Of a stretch of DNA of 64,000 nt, positions 7,964-17,793 are shown one piece after another (the first letter of the stretch is position 1; the number at the start of each line of letters is the position of its first letter). The DNA is taken from NCBI GenBank assembly GCA_947624325.1, contig CANQJT010000007.1:1-64000 (forward strand). Direction: 5' to 3'. The stretch comes from Candidatus Gastranaerophilales bacterium (GTDB taxonomy: Bacteria > Cyanobacteriota > Vampirovibrionia > Gastranaerophilales > Gastranaerophilaceae). Under the pieces are notes generated by a model, which searched no databases, was not told the origin of the DNA, and saw nothing but the letters and a program-made list of their open reading frames with translations. Position numbers and translations under genes: made by a program.

Positions 7964-8695
7964 ATGCCCCATTTTTTAATAAATTCCGAAAATATTCAAA
8001 ATAATTTCATTAATGTTTCAGATACTGACCTTTATAAGCACCTTGTAAAGGTTTTAAGAATTAGAAAAGGCGAAAAGGTTTTATTTCTAGATGAAAATGA
8101 AATTCAATATGAAACAACAGCTGATGAAATTTCGCAAAATTCTTTATTATGCAAAATAAATAAGCAGTATAAATCACAAAGAAAGCTTGATTTAAAACTA
8201 TATATAGCGCAGGCGGTTTTAAATTCCGATGCGCAAATAAGCGCAATCCAAAAATCAACGGAAATAGGAGTAAAAGGCATAATTCCGTTATATACCGATA
8301 ATTGTGCGGTTAAAGAATCCGTTATTAAAAATAAAATTGAAAAGTGGCAAAAGATTGTATATGAATCAGTAAAACAGTGCGAAAGAGCAGATATTCCGAG
8401 AGTATATGAATGTACAACCCTTGAAGATGTTATTAAAAACTTTGAACAAATAATTATATTTGCGGAGCACTCGGCACAATCGGATTTTATGAGTTATGTA
8501 AAAAATCATAAAATTGATAAAACAAAGGATATTCTGGTTATTATAGGCCCTGAGGGCGGATTTTCCGATAGAGAATTTAAAATGTTCCGGGATAGAAACC
8601 TGCCTTTAATTACTTTGGGAAATCTTATTTACAGGGCGGATACGGCATTAACGGCAGGGCTTATTTCTGTTATAATCGGTGTAAACTATGAATAG
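7964..8695 (+). CDS. rsmE: 16S rRNA m3U1498 methyltransferase RsmE
   Basis: This 243-residue protein matches RsmE in length and pattern. The N-terminal PUA-like part contains HLVKVLRIRKGEKVLFLD. The C-terminal SPOUT methyltransferase part contains the knot motifs VIIGPEGGFSDREF and ITLGNLIYRADTALTAGL. It methylates N3 of U1498 in 16S rRNA using S-adenosylmethionine. Its last codons overlap the start of cca by 8 nt, so the two are probably co-expressed. Confidence 0.93.
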   Translation: MPHFLINSENIQNNFINVSDTDLYKHLVKVLRIRKGEKVLFLDENEIQYETTADEISQNSLLCKINKQYKSQRKLDLKLYIAQAVLNSDAQISAIQKSTEIGVKGIIPLYTDNCAVKESVIKNKIEKWQKIVYESVKQCERADIPRVYECTTLEDVIKNFEQIIIFAEHSAQSDFMSYVKNHKIDKTKDILVIIGPEGGFSDREFKMFRDRNLPLITLGNLIYRADTALTAGLISVIIGVNYE

Positions 8696-10103
8696 ATTTG
8701 TAAAAATAATAGAAAACGATGAAATATTAAATAAAATAAAACCTTATCTAAAGGAGGTTCAAGCATACATTATAGGCGGATTTATAAGAGACGTTATAAT
8801 GGGAAAGCATTCCGTAGACAGGGATTTAATTATATTAACAGAAGATATTGAACTATTTTCTAAAAATCTTGCCGATGAATTAAATGCTTATTTTATTGTT
8901 CTTGACGAAGAAAATAAAATATACAGGATAATGATGTCCGATAAAATCAATTATATTGATATAACTGAACCCATAAAAGGGGATATAAATAAAGATATCA
9001 ACAGACGGGATTTAACAATAAATGCAATTGCTTATGATATAAATCATAAGAGCTTTTATGACCCTTTAAACGGAATTAAGGATATTACAAATAAAAAAAT
9101 AAAAGGAATTTCCAAAGAAAATTTCATTGATGACCCTTTAAGACTTTTAAGAATATTCAGATTTTACTCAAAAACAGGGTTTGAGATTGATAAAAGTTTA
9201 ATTCATCTTATAAAAGAACTGAGTAAAAAAATCCATGAGCCTGCAAAAGAGCGGATTACGACGGAATTACTTAAGATGTTTGAAGGTAAATACTGCGATG
9301 AAGCACTTATTAAATTGGAAGAAACCAATCTTTTGGAAGAACTTCTGCCAATTTATACCGAAGTAAAGAAAATACCGCCAAACTCGCACCATCACTTAGA
9401 TTTAATTCATCACCTTATTGAAACGGTAAGACAAATTCAAATTTTATATGAAAATTCCACAGGGGAGGTAAAAGAATACTTAGATGAACCTTTTTTAGGC
9501 GGAGAAAAAAGAATTGCATTCCTTAAATTTGCAGGTTTTCTGCATGATATCGGCAAGCCCTCCTGCTGGACAATTGAAGAAGATACGGGCAGACATCGGT
9601 TTATAAAGCATGATGAAATCGGCTCTAAGCTTGTTATTCCTATTCTAAAGGATTTAAAATTTTCCAAAAAACAAACGGATTACATAAAAACACTTATAAA
9701 ATATCATATATACCCATCTATGCTTGTAAGTGCTCCGGATGCTAACGATAAGGCATTTTTAAAGTTCTATCGCAAAATGGATGGGGTCGTAATTGATGTT
9801 ATAATCCTTGCAATGGCGGACAGGCTATCTGCCAGAGGCGAAAAAGTAACCGAAAAAATGGTTGAAAATAATATAAATAACCTAACAAAGCTTTTAAACG
9901 ACTACTTAGAGCAAAGAAAAAAAATAAAACCCATAGAAAAACTTCTTGACGGAACGGATATTATGGAGATATTACACATTGAACAAAGTCCTAAATTAGG
10001 CGAAATTATAAAAGCTTTAAATGAGGCGCAAATATCATCCGAAGTTAACAATAAAGAGGAAGCGGTTGATTTTATAATTAAAAATTTTAGTATTAAATCT
10101 TAA
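8688..10103 (+). CDS. cca: CCA tRNA nucleotidyltransferase with HD domain
   Basis: This 471-residue protein begins with a class II nucleotidyltransferase head, IIGGFIRDVIMG followed by the VDRDLI motif. It continues with RRDLTINAIAYD and DPLRLLRIFRFYSKTGF, which bind nucleotide and tRNA. An HD domain follows with LIHHLIETV and FAGFLHDIGKPS. It adds or repairs the CCA end of tRNAs. Both tRNA genes in this window lack an encoded CCA, which makes the activity necessary. Members of this family with HD domains may instead be poly(A) polymerases or split-function enzymes, but no second cca-like gene is seen here. Confidence 0.9.
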   Translation: MNRFVKIIENDEILNKIKPYLKEVQAYIIGGFIRDVIMGKHSVDRDLIILTEDIELFSKNLADELNAYFIVLDEENKIYRIMMSDKINYIDITEPIKGDINKDINRRDLTINAIAYDINHKSFYDPLNGIKDITNKKIKGISKENFIDDPLRLLRIFRFYSKTGFEIDKSLIHLIKELSKKIHEPAKERITTELLKMFEGKYCDEALIKLEETNLLEELLPIYTEVKKIPPNSHHHLDLIHHLIETVRQIQILYENSTGEVKEYLDEPFLGGEKRIAFLKFAGFLHDIGKPSCWTIEEDTGRHRFIKHDEIGSKLVIPILKDLKFSKKQTDYIKTLIKYHIYPSMLVSAPDANDKAFLKFYRKMDGVVIDVIILAMADRLSARGEKVTEKMVENNINNLTKLLNDYLEQRKKIKPIEKLLDGTDIMEILHIEQSPKLGEIIKALNEAQISSEVNNKEEAVDFIIKNFSIKS

Positions 10104-10172
10104 TACGAAGTTAAAGGATTTTTGCAAAAAAAACAGGTTTTAAATATAATTTTAAATAAAAGAGGTAAAAAT

Positions 10173-10496
10173 ATGAATTCAGTTGTAATAGTAGGAAGAG
10201 CAGGGCAGGACCCTGAAGTTAAGTATTTTGAATCGGGAAAAGTTAAAACAACATTTTCTGTTGCTGTTTCAAGATGGGATTACAAAAGCAAAGCCGAAAC
10301 AACGGATTGGTTTAATATAGAATTATGGGATAAATCTGCCGAGATAGCAGGTGAATATGTAAAAAAAGGCCGTCAGGTTTGTATTGACGGGCGCTTGGTT
10401 TCAAATAAATGGACGGGTACTGACGGCGAGCAAAAAGAAAGATTTGTAATCCGTGCAAATTCTATGAGATTGCTCGGAAGTAAAAACGAGAATTAA
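10173..10496 (+). CDS. ssb: Short single-stranded DNA-binding protein, cyanobacterial type
   Basis: The ATG at 10173 follows an AGAGG ribosome site and gives 107 residues; the in-frame codon 51 nt upstream has no such site. It is one OB-fold: SVVIVGRAGQDPEVKYFESG, then DWFNIELWDKSAEIAGEYVKKG, then RANSMRLLGS. The NSVVIVGRAGQDPEVKYFESG and LLGS patterns match cyanobacterial SSBs. It stops directly after the OB-fold and lacks the acidic DDDIPF-type tail that recruits partner proteins, so it may be a second SSB or one with an altered partner network. Confidence 0.9.
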   Translation: MNSVVIVGRAGQDPEVKYFESGKVKTTFSVAVSRWDYKSKAETTDWFNIELWDKSAEIAGEYVKKGRQVCIDGRLVSNKWTGTDGEQKERFVIRANSMRLLGSKNEN

Positions 10497-10499
10497 TTT

Positions 10500-11807
10500 A
10501 TGAATACATCTAATTATATTGCTGTTATCGCAGATGATTTAACGGGAGCTAATGATACAGCATTACAGTTTTTTTTGCAAGGTGCATCCACTCAGGTTTC
10601 TTTCGGGGAAGATATTACACTGGATGAATCTTTAAATACCGAAGTATTTGCGGTTTCTACGGAATCAAGAAATATTTCAAAAGACTCTGCGGTAGAAAAA
10701 GTTAAATATACAGCAGAAAACATAATTAAAAAATACGGATTTGAATATGTTTATAAAAAAATGGATTCTGTATTAAGAGGCAACATTGCAGATGAAATTA
10801 CCACACTTATAAATACTCTTGAATATGATTGCGCCGTTATATTTCCTGCATTCCCAAATGAAGGCAGGACAACAATAGGCGGTTTTCATTTAGTTAAAGG
10901 AATTCCGCTTCAAAGAACGGAAGTTTCCCGTGATCCGGCTTTTCCTATAACAGAATCAAACATTGTAAACATATTAAAAAACCAATTACCTGAAAATCAA
11001 GTTAACTTAGTTGATTTAATAACCCTTGATACGATTATGAAAGGGGCAGGTCCTATCCTGACTAAATTAAATGAATTAATATCAAAAGGAAAAAAACTTA
11101 TTGTTGCAGATGCTGTTTCGACGACGGATATGGAGCAGATTGCTTTAGCTATTTCCAAATGCAGTTATAATATACTTCCGTGCGGTTCAGCAGGCGGAGC
11201 ACAGGCTTTAAGTAAAATATGGCATCCTGACAGTGATGAAAATGCATATCAGCATCCGGAAATTCCTTCACTGCCGAAATTAATTGTTTCAGGCAGTGCA
11301 ACTGATTTAACCGCATCACAAATTAAAAAACTTCAAGATTTTGACGATTTTGACAATACATATTTTATTGCAATTAAGCCTGAAAATATTTTCTCTGATG
11401 ATTTTGAGCAAATAGCCCAAAGAATAACGGATAATCTTGTAAAAGATAATATTGTTGTAGTTCACTCATCTTCATTAATTGAAAATACAGAGGAGTTAAA
11501 CTCTCTGTTGATAGAGCATGAATTAACGAAGGAAATTTTTATATCCAAAATTTGTGACTATTTAGCAGGAATAACAAGAGCTGTATTAGCTGAAAAACAA
11601 GCAATACTTGTAACAGTTGGGGGTGAAACCTCATATAAATGTCTAAGAGCAATAGGAAGCAAAAATCTTCAGATTTTAGATACGGTTGCACCTGCTATTC
11701 CATTAGGAATTGACCACAAAGGCAGATTGATTGTCACCAAATCAGGCAACCTAGGGACTCCTAACACTTTAATTGATATAGTAAAATATTTTGAGCAGGA
11801 TAAATAA
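10500..11807 (+). CDS. dtnK: Four-carbon acid sugar kinase (DtnK/OtnK, DUF1537 family)
   Basis: This 435-residue protein shows the two-domain DUF1537 kinase pattern. The N-terminal substrate domain has IADDLTGANDTALQFF and KKMDSVLRGNIADEI. The C-terminal nucleotide domain has LIVSGSATDLTASQI and VTVGGETSYKCLRAIG. Characterised relatives phosphorylate D-threonate or D-erythronate at O4. The next gene overlaps by one base (TAATG) and encodes a PdxA2-type dehydrogenase. In known D-threonate pathways this pair converts the acid to dihydroxyacetone phosphate, so that role is likely here; the exact substrate cannot be read from sequence. Confidence 0.87.
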   Translation: MNTSNYIAVIADDLTGANDTALQFFLQGASTQVSFGEDITLDESLNTEVFAVSTESRNISKDSAVEKVKYTAENIIKKYGFEYVYKKMDSVLRGNIADEITTLINTLEYDCAVIFPAFPNEGRTTIGGFHLVKGIPLQRTEVSRDPAFPITESNIVNILKNQLPENQVNLVDLITLDTIMKGAGPILTKLNELISKGKKLIVADAVSTTDMEQIALAISKCSYNILPCGSAGGAQALSKIWHPDSDENAYQHPEIPSLPKLIVSGSATDLTASQIKKLQDFDDFDNTYFIAIKPENIFSDDFEQIAQRITDNLVKDNIVVVHSSSLIENTEELNSLLIEHELTKEIFISKICDYLAGITRAVLAEKQAILVTVGGETSYKCLRAIGSKNLQILDTVAPAIPLGIDHKGRLIVTKSGNLGTPNTLIDIVKYFEQDK

Positions 11808-12745
11808 TGAAAAAAATAGCAATAACCCTTGGCGATCCTAACAGTATATCGCCTGAAATCTTAATTAAATCATTAAATTTTCTTGATTTACCTAAAGAAA
11901 ATGTTATTCTTATTGCCAATAGAAATATATTTGATTATTACAGCGAAAAATATAATCTTTCTTTGGAAAAAGATTATGAAATTATGGAAATTCCATATAA
12001 AAAAGAGGATATAAAAATAGGCGAAGAAACAGAAGAATCGGGCGAGTTTTCCTTTTGTGCTTTAAAAACTGCTTGTGATTTAGCTTGTGAAAATAAAATA
12101 GATTCAATAGTTACAGGCCCTGTTTCAAAGAATGCATTAAATATGGCAGGACATCATTACAGCGGACAGACGGAAATTCTGGAACAGTATCTTGCAAATT
12201 CAAACCAGCAGGCGGAAATGCTTTTTATAGGGTCTAATTTTTCCGTTATGCTTTTAACAAGGCATGTTCCGTTAAAGGATGTTCCTTTTATTCTTTCAAA
12301 GGAAATGATTTTTAATAAAGTAAAAGTATTAAATACTGCATTTAATCTTCAACTTGGTATTTCAAATCCTAAATTTGCAATATGTGCATTAAATCCGCAC
12401 GCAGGTGAAAAAGGAATTATAGGTGATGAAGAAATAAATATTATTATCCCTGCGGTTAAAGCACTGCAGTCAACAGGTATAAATATAGAAGGTCCGTTCC
12501 CGTCCGATACTTTATTCACAAAATGTTTGGATGAAAAATGCGATTATGATTGTTTTATAGCGCTATATCATGACCAAGGATTAATCCCCGTTAAGCTATT
12601 GGAACGAGATAACTGCGTAAATACAACAATAGGATTGAACATATTAAGAACTTCGCCTGCACATGGCACGGCATATGATATCGCCGGAAAAATGATTGCA
12701 AACACAGACAGTATGATAAGAGCAATAGAATTGGCAATAAAATAG
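11807..12745 (+). CDS. pdxA2: PdxA2-type 4-phospho-D-threonate/4-hydroxythreonine-4-phosphate dehydrogenase
   Basis: This 312-residue protein has the PdxA family fold and metal ligands: GHHYSGQTE, ALYHDQGLIPVK and SPAHGTAYDIAG, with SIVTGPVSKNA between. The N-terminal motif reads GDPNSISPE instead of the usual GDPAGIGPE. PdxA enzymes oxidise 4-phosphohydroxy-L-threonine in vitamin B6 synthesis. The PdxA2 subgroup oxidises and decarboxylates 4-phospho-D-threonate to DHAP. Translational coupling to the kinase gene favours the PdxA2 catabolic role. Confidence 0.85.
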   Translation: MKKIAITLGDPNSISPEILIKSLNFLDLPKENVILIANRNIFDYYSEKYNLSLEKDYEIMEIPYKKEDIKIGEETEESGEFSFCALKTACDLACENKIDSIVTGPVSKNALNMAGHHYSGQTEILEQYLANSNQQAEMLFIGSNFSVMLLTRHVPLKDVPFILSKEMIFNKVKVLNTAFNLQLGISNPKFAICALNPHAGEKGIIGDEEINIIIPAVKALQSTGINIEGPFPSDTLFTKCLDEKCDYDCFIALYHDQGLIPVKLLERDNCVNTTIGLNILRTSPAHGTAYDIAGKMIANTDSMIRAIELAIK

Positions 12746-12752
12746 GTAAATT

Positions 12753-13328
12753 ATGGAAAAGAAAAAAACAATTTGCATATATTGTTCATCTAGCAATCAT
12801 CTGCCGGAGAAATTTTATGAAATTTCCCGTCAATTAGGAGAAAAAATAGGCAGAAATAACTACAATATGGTTTATGGCGGAACGGTTGTCGGAATGATGG
12901 GTGTTATAGCCGATACTGCTTCTAAATTCGGTGCCGAAGTAACGGGAGTTATTCCTGAAAGGATTGAATCTTTCGGTTTAAAACATCCTTCTCTTGCTAA
13001 AGTAGTAGTTACAAAAGATATGAGAGAGCGAAAAGCAACAATGGAAAAGCTTGCTGATGCTTTTGTTGCCATGCCGGGCGGTTTCGGAACTTTTGAAGAA
13101 ATATTTGAAATCCTTGTTGCTAAACAATTAGGCTATCATGATAAACCCGTTATCTTTATGAATTTTGATAATTATTATTCTAATCTTTTTAAAATGTTTG
13201 ATACTATTTATCAAAACAAGTTTGCTAAAGAAGAAACAAAGACTTTATATCATATTTCCGATAATCTTGATGAAATGTTTGAATATTTAAAAACATATGA
13301 GCCTAAAGAATTTGTTTTAAAATGGTAG
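12753..13328 (+). CDS. LOG-family nucleoside 5'-monophosphate phosphoribohydrolase
   Basis: This 191-residue protein has the hallmark PGGFGTFEEIFE motif (family: PGGxGTxxE) and the Rossmann-like start ICIYCSSSN with VYGGTVVGMMGVIAD. Members cleave ribose 5-phosphate from purine or cytokinin monophosphates. It lies 7 nt after pdxA2 and is probably co-transcribed. Its physiological substrate here is unknown. Confidence 0.88.
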   Translation: MEKKKTICIYCSSSNHLPEKFYEISRQLGEKIGRNNYNMVYGGTVVGMMGVIADTASKFGAEVTGVIPERIESFGLKHPSLAKVVVTKDMRERKATMEKLADAFVAMPGGFGTFEEIFEILVAKQLGYHDKPVIFMNFDNYYSNLFKMFDTIYQNKFAKEETKTLYHISDNLDEMFEYLKTYEPKEFVLKW

Positions 13329-13676
13329 TTATTTCAAGAGTTCAAACAACTCTTTATTTTTATTTTCCTGACTTTTGTTCCAATCCACCGTGCATATTAC
13401 TGAGGCAGATATAATTTGCTTTATCGGGTACTTTTGAATGCAGTCCCAAGAGGATTTTATAAGTTCTTGTTTATTAACGTTCTTTTTTAATTCAGCCATA
13501 AATTTATCTTTTTTTGTTTGGTCGATTTCAAGATTATTAATAACTTTCTGCATTTCGGTAAAATATCCGTCTAAAAACGCATCATAAAACATATTTTTAT
13601 CGTTTTCGGTGTAATTATAAGCAAATACGGAGTTTGCCGTTAAAAGAAATATAATAAAAAAAATAAAACTTCTCAT
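13329..13676 (-). CDS. Small secreted protein of unknown function
   Basis: The ATG at 13676 is preceded by AAAGGAC and opens on a clear signal peptide, MRSFIFFIIFLLTANSVFA, with a likely cut after FA. The longer frame from 13709 would bury this signal. The mature part is about 95 residues, Lys-rich, with two Cys (in SSWDCIQ and ASVICTVDW) that could form a disulfide. No family is recognised. It converges with the LOG gene, its stop codon abutting that gene's stop. Confidence 0.65.
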   Translation of the reverse strand: MRSFIFFIIFLLTANSVFAYNYTENDKNMFYDAFLDGYFTEMQKVINNLEIDQTKKDKFMAELKKNVNKQELIKSSWDCIQKYPIKQIISASVICTVDWNKSQENKNKELFELLK

Positions 13677-13809
13677 AAACTGTCCTTTTGAAGATATTAT
13701 TACCCGCATTAAAAAATTTTTTATTCCCCTTATGAGTAAGTCATGGCGATAAAAAAGAGTTTTTATGATAAAATTTTTTTGTAGCTGTACAAAAAGAATG
13801 GAGATAAAA

Positions 13810-15489
13810 ATGAAAGAACTTTCATCACTTCAAATCGAAAGATTAAAATATCAGCCGAAACTCCCAAGCTCATTAGCAGGCGGTATAAATAATCTTACAA
13901 TGACGGAAGGAAATAAAACAGAATCCGTTAAAGACCAAGAACAGATTAAAGAATTATTTAAAAATACATACGGCAAACCCGTTGTAACTTTCAACACTTC
14001 AAATAATAAAGAAGTAAGCGAAAAAAGAAATATCGGTGTAATATTATCAGGCGGACAGGCACCCGGCGGACACAATGTCATTGCAGGGTTATATGATGCC
14101 TTAAAACAAGCAAACAGCGAAAATAAATTATACGGATTTTTAGGCGGTCCATCCGGCATTATTGACGGTAAATATATTGAATTTACCGATGAAAAAATCA
14201 ACGCATACAGAAATACGGGCGGTTTCGATATTATAGGTTCGGGCAGAACAAAGCTTGAAACGGAAGAACAGTTTCAAAAAGCTTGGCAGGTTTGTAAGAA
14301 CTTAAATATTACAGGTGTTGTAATAATTGGCGGAGATGACTCTAATACAAACGCAGCAATGTTAGCTGAATGGTTTGTAAACCATAATGCAGGTATTCAA
14401 GTAATAGGATGCCCAAAAACCATCGACGGCGACCTTAAAAACGACCAAATAGAAATCTCATTCGGATTTGATACCGCTACAAAAACATACGCAGAACTTG
14501 TAGGCAACATTTTAAGAGATGCAAACAGTGCTAAAAAATATTGGCACTTCATTAAATTAATGGGCAGAAGCGCAACCCACGTAGGGCTTGAAGTTGCACT
14601 TCAAACTCAGCCTAATATTACTTTAATTTCGGAAGAAGTTGAACAAAAGAAAATGTCATTAAAACAAATCGTTGATAATATGACTGAAATCGTTGCAAAA
14701 AGAGCTGAAATGGGTAAAAACTTCGGTATTGCTTTAATCCCTGAAGGCTTAATTGAATTTATACCGGAAATTAAATCAATGATTTCAAACTTAAATGATA
14801 CCTTAGCTTCTCTTGAAAATGATTCAAACTACAAGAATGCAGAAGAAAATGCAAAGTTTGAAATCATAAAAGGTAAATTAAATTCAGACGACAGCGCAGT
14901 ATTTTCTTCGCTTCCCACTATGATTAAACAGCAATTATTAATGGATAGAGACCCCCACGGCAATGTTCAGGTTTCTAAGATTGAAACAGAAAAGCTTTTA
15001 ATTGAAATGGTAAGCGCAAGATTAAACGAAATGAAAAAGCAAGGCACATATAATGGTAAATTCTCGGCTCAATGCCATTTCTTCGGATATGAAGGCAGAT
15101 GTGCGTTCCCGTCAAACTTTGATGCCGACTATTGCTACTCATTAGGTTATAATGCATTTGCTTTATTAAAATTCGGGTTAACAGGCTACTTATCATCAGT
15201 TAAAAACCTTTCCGCCAGCGCAAGTAAATGGGTTGCAGGCGGTGTTCCTTTAACAATGATGATGAATATGGAAAAACGTCACGGCGAATTTAAACCCGTT
15301 ATTAAAAAAGCACTTGTTGAACTGAATGGCCCCGTATTTAAAGAACTTGAAAAAAACAGAACCTCTTGGGCTTATGAAGATAAATACATTTTCCCCGGTT
15401 CTATTCAATACTTTGGGCCCTCTGATGTTTGCGATATAACAACGGAAACACTTAAACTTGAAAACTCAGCTAAATTAACGGCAGTTTAA
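13810..15489 (+). CDS. pfp: PPi-dependent 6-phosphofructokinase
   Basis: The ATG at 13810 follows GGAGATAAAA and gives 559 residues, in the range of the long PPi-PFK (plant beta/spirochaete) type. It shows [37 protein letters not shown] and PKTIDGDLK. The Asp in GGDD and the Lys in PKTIDGDLK mark pyrophosphate rather than ATP use. [11 protein letters not shown] contacts the sugar phosphate. It phosphorylates fructose 6-phosphate reversibly in glycolysis and gluconeogenesis. An intrinsic terminator follows at 15508-15537. Confidence 0.94.
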   Translation: MKELSSLQIERLKYQPKLPSSLAGGINNLTMTEGNKTESVKDQEQIKELFKNTYGKPVVTFNTSNNKEVSEKRNIGVILSGGQAPGGHNVIAGLYDALKQANSENKLYGFLGGPSGIIDGKYIEFTDEKINAYRNTGGFDIIGSGRTKLETEEQFQKAWQVCKNLNITGVVIIGGDDSNTNAAMLAEWFVNHNAGIQVIGCPKTIDGDLKNDQIEISFGFDTATKTYAELVGNILRDANSAKKYWHFIKLMGRSATHVGLEVALQTQPNITLISEEVEQKKMSLKQIVDNMTEIVAKRAEMGKNFGIALIPEGLIEFIPEIKSMISNLNDTLASLENDSNYKNAEENAKFEIIKGKLNSDDSAVFSSLPTMIKQQLLMDRDPHGNVQVSKIETEKLLIEMVSARLNEMKKQGTYNGKFSAQCHFFGYEGRCAFPSNFDADYCYSLGYNAFALLKFGLTGYLSSVKNLSASASKWVAGGVPLTMMMNMEKRHGEFKPVIKKALVELNGPVFKELEKNRTSWAYEDKYIFPGSIQYFGPSDVCDITTETLKLENSAKLTAV

Positions 15490-15507
15490 GTTAAAATTAT
15501 TCACATA

Positions 15508-15537
15508 AAAATCCCTGCCATTGGCAGGGATTTTTTA
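15508..15537. terminator. Bidirectional intrinsic terminator
   Basis: The stem ATCCCTGCC/GGCAGGGAT with a 3-nt loop is flanked by A's on the left and T's on the right. It sits between convergent genes and can end transcription of pfp and of the minus-strand gene at 15545. Confidence 0.9.
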
Positions 15538-15544
15538 TTATGAA

Positions 15545-16177
15545 TTATATTCCTATTGTCTTAAGTCCTTCAAATTCGCCGATAACTTTGCATTCAAAAT
15601 CTTTACTTCCCACAGTCGCCATTTGAGCAAGCACAGCACCCAATATTGCCTCTAATTGTGAAACAGGAAGCATATTTACGGGAAGTTCTCTCATATTATA
15701 TTTAATCCTTAAAGTATCCTGCAGGGCTTTACAATCTATAGGGGTTCTGTCTCTGTAAGCATAGCAATTCCCCATTATTTTTTTCATATTGTCGGTATCA
15801 AAGCGGAATATATCAATGCCTTTTGAACTTAACTCTTTAAAATATTCACTTCCTCTTGAAGAAAATCTGTTCGTCCAGTCTTCACGATTAATCATTTTTT
15901 TATCAAAGTTTACCAAATCATAGGTTCTGGAGTTGTATTTCCATTTGTGGCTGAGCATAACTTCATTTTCCGGAACGGAAACCATAATAACCGCATTTTG
16001 TTTCCCTGCAAAATTATCAAGGAAGTAATTAACATCACTCATTGCAAAAAGCTTATCAAGAGTAATTACATGCAAATTGCTATCTAAAACCGCAACGGCT
16101 GATTCAATTGTACTAAGCCCGCCAAGCGATATACCTATAAATGAAACTTTTGAATTTTTATCTTTTATAATATCCAT
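15545..16177 (-). CDS. Unknown protein, possibly RNase H-fold (DUF429-like)
   Basis: This 210-residue protein begins with a beta-strand and turn, KVSFIGISLGGLSTIESAVAVLD, reminiscent of the GIDxG start of RNase H-fold proteins such as DUF429. It is followed by AVIMVSVPENE and a later conserved-looking RDRTPIDCKALQDTLR. The resemblance is weak and no catalytic set can be assigned. It is divergent from the heptose kinase gene. Confidence 0.55.
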   Translation of the reverse strand: MDIIKDKNSKVSFIGISLGGLSTIESAVAVLDSNLHVITLDKLFAMSDVNYFLDNFAGKQNAVIMVSVPENEVMLSHKWKYNSRTYDLVNFDKKMINREDWTNRFSSRGSEYFKELSSKGIDIFRFDTDNMKKIMGNCYAYRDRTPIDCKALQDTLRIKYNMRELPVNMLPVSQLEAILGAVLAQMATVGSKDFECKVIGEFEGLKTIGI

Positions 16178-16230
16178 AAATCAAATCTTTTATGATACTA
16201 TTATAAATGAATTATATCGGAGAGTAAAAT

Positions 16231-17259
16231 ATGTTTACGGTAGATAAAGAAGAAATATTAACAGGTTTAGACAACTTATTAAAACCGTCAGTACTGGTAA
16301 TTGGGGATATGGCAATTGATGAAATGGTATACGGCACAACTGACCGTATGAGCAGAGAAGCTCCTGTTCTTATCTTGCGCCACTATAATACAAAAATCAT
16401 TTTAGGTGCAGCATCAAATGCCGCACATAACTTATCCTCGCTAAATGGAGGGAAAGTTAGTGTTATCGGTCTTTATGGCGATGATTATTATGCTCCGATA
16501 CTTTTAAATGCTTTTAAAGAAGTGGGAATAAATACGGAATATATGGTTCAAGCACCTGAACGTGCCACAACCGTTAAATCACGAATATCAGGTTCTTGTT
16601 CTCAGTCCGTAACTCAGCAAATAGTCAGAATTGACCGTGAAACAATCGACCCTCTAACGGCAGAAACCGAAAATAAAGTTTTAGAACAAATTGAAAAAGC
16701 AATACCAAAACACGACGCAGTTATTTTATCCGATTACAATATCGGCATTCTTACTGATAAAGTTATAGCTAAAGCGATAGAGCTTTGCAAAAAGTATAAT
16801 AAAATTATAGTTGTTGATTCTCAAAAGGATTTAAACAGGTTTGAAGGAGTAACTTCAATGACTCCAAACCAGCCCGATACCGAAAAGTTTGTCGGTTTCT
16901 TTATAAAAGATAAAGAATCGCTTGAAAAAGCAGGAAAAGAAATGCTTAATAAAACCAAAGCGGACTCTGTCCTTATTACACTCGGCGGTGACGGAATGGC
17001 TTTATTTGAAAAAGACGGAAGCTTTGAAAAAATTCCCGTCTTTAATAAAACGGATGTGTTTGATGTTACGGGCGCAGGTGATACCGTTGTTGCCACATAC
17101 ACTCTGGCTATGGCTTCCGGATTCAGCAAAAAAAATGCGGCAATATTAGGTAATCTTGCCGCAAGTATTGTTATAAGATACTTCGGATGTGCTACAACCA
17201 CAATTGAAACATTAAAGTCCGTTATGAATAAAATGGATATGAAATTATTAAAAAATTAA
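16231..17259 (+). CDS. hldA: D-glycero-beta-D-manno-heptose-7-phosphate kinase (stand-alone HldA/RfaE1)
   Basis: This 342-residue PfkB-family kinase has the N-terminal VLVIGDMAIDEMVYGTTDRMSREAPV segment of heptose kinases, LGAASNAAHNL and the C-terminal DVTGAGDTVVATY catalytic motif. It phosphorylates heptose 7-phosphate for ADP-heptose, a precursor of LPS inner core or surface glycans. The adenylyltransferase domain of bifunctional HldE is absent and is presumably encoded elsewhere. A GGAGAG ribosome site precedes the start. The genes after it encode DUF4330 and an O-antigen ligase family protein, consistent with an envelope operon. Confidence 0.9.
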   Translation: MFTVDKEEILTGLDNLLKPSVLVIGDMAIDEMVYGTTDRMSREAPVLILRHYNTKIILGAASNAAHNLSSLNGGKVSVIGLYGDDYYAPILLNAFKEVGINTEYMVQAPERATTVKSRISGSCSQSVTQQIVRIDRETIDPLTAETENKVLEQIEKAIPKHDAVILSDYNIGILTDKVIAKAIELCKKYNKIIVVDSQKDLNRFEGVTSMTPNQPDTEKFVGFFIKDKESLEKAGKEMLNKTKADSVLITLGGDGMALFEKDGSFEKIPVFNKTDVFDVTGAGDTVVATYTLAMASGFSKKNAAILGNLAASIVIRYFGCATTTIETLKSVMNKMDMKLLKN

Positions 17260-17274
17260 ATTTTAGGAGATATT

Positions 17275-17793
17275 ATGAATTTATTTAAAAAATTAAAACT
17301 GACCGATTATTTAATAATACTTGGAATAATTATCCTTGTTGTTATAGGCTCATTAGCCGTATTTAAAAAGAAAAACTTTTCAAATCTGCCTATAGAAAAG
17401 GAAGTTACCGTTAACTTTGAAGTGTTCTTTAGAGGTGTTACAATCTCAGGTGACAAGGTTCCTTTTGCTAAAGGTGAAGATGCTTTTATTACTATAAGAA
17501 ATGTTCCTTATACAAAATTAAAAATTAAGGCTCTTGACGGCAGACCCAGGATGGCAATTGTCCCTGCCAATAACAAAGATGGTTTTACCGTTATTCCTGA
17601 TATTACAACTCCTGATTTATATGATTTTGTTGTAAGACTTGAAGATAAAGCAAAAAAGACTCCTGACGGATATGTTGCAGGAGGAAATAAGCTCAAAATG
17701 GGCATTCCTGTTGTTATTGAAGGCGAAACATATAAATATTCAGGTACTATTTCTAACATTTATGAGGTTGAAGAAACTGAAAATCAACAATGA
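17275..17793 (+). CDS. DUF4330-domain membrane protein
   Basis: This 172-residue protein has one N-terminal membrane helix (YLIILGIIILVVIGSLAVF) followed by a beta-rich extracytoplasmic domain with VTVNFEVFFRGVT and TTPDLYDFVVRLEDKA. The pattern fits DUF4330, known mainly from Cyanobacteria and Firmicutes. Its function is unknown. It follows hldA by 15 nt with a TAGGAG ribosome site and overlaps the next gene by 4 nt (ATGA), so the three genes form one operon. Confidence 0.75.
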   Translation: MNLFKKLKLTDYLIILGIIILVVIGSLAVFKKKNFSNLPIEKEVTVNFEVFFRGVTISGDKVPFAKGEDAFITIRNVPYTKLKIKALDGRPRMAIVPANNKDGFTVIPDITTPDLYDFVVRLEDKAKKTPDGYVAGGNKLKMGIPVVIEGETYKYSGTISNIYEVEETENQQ

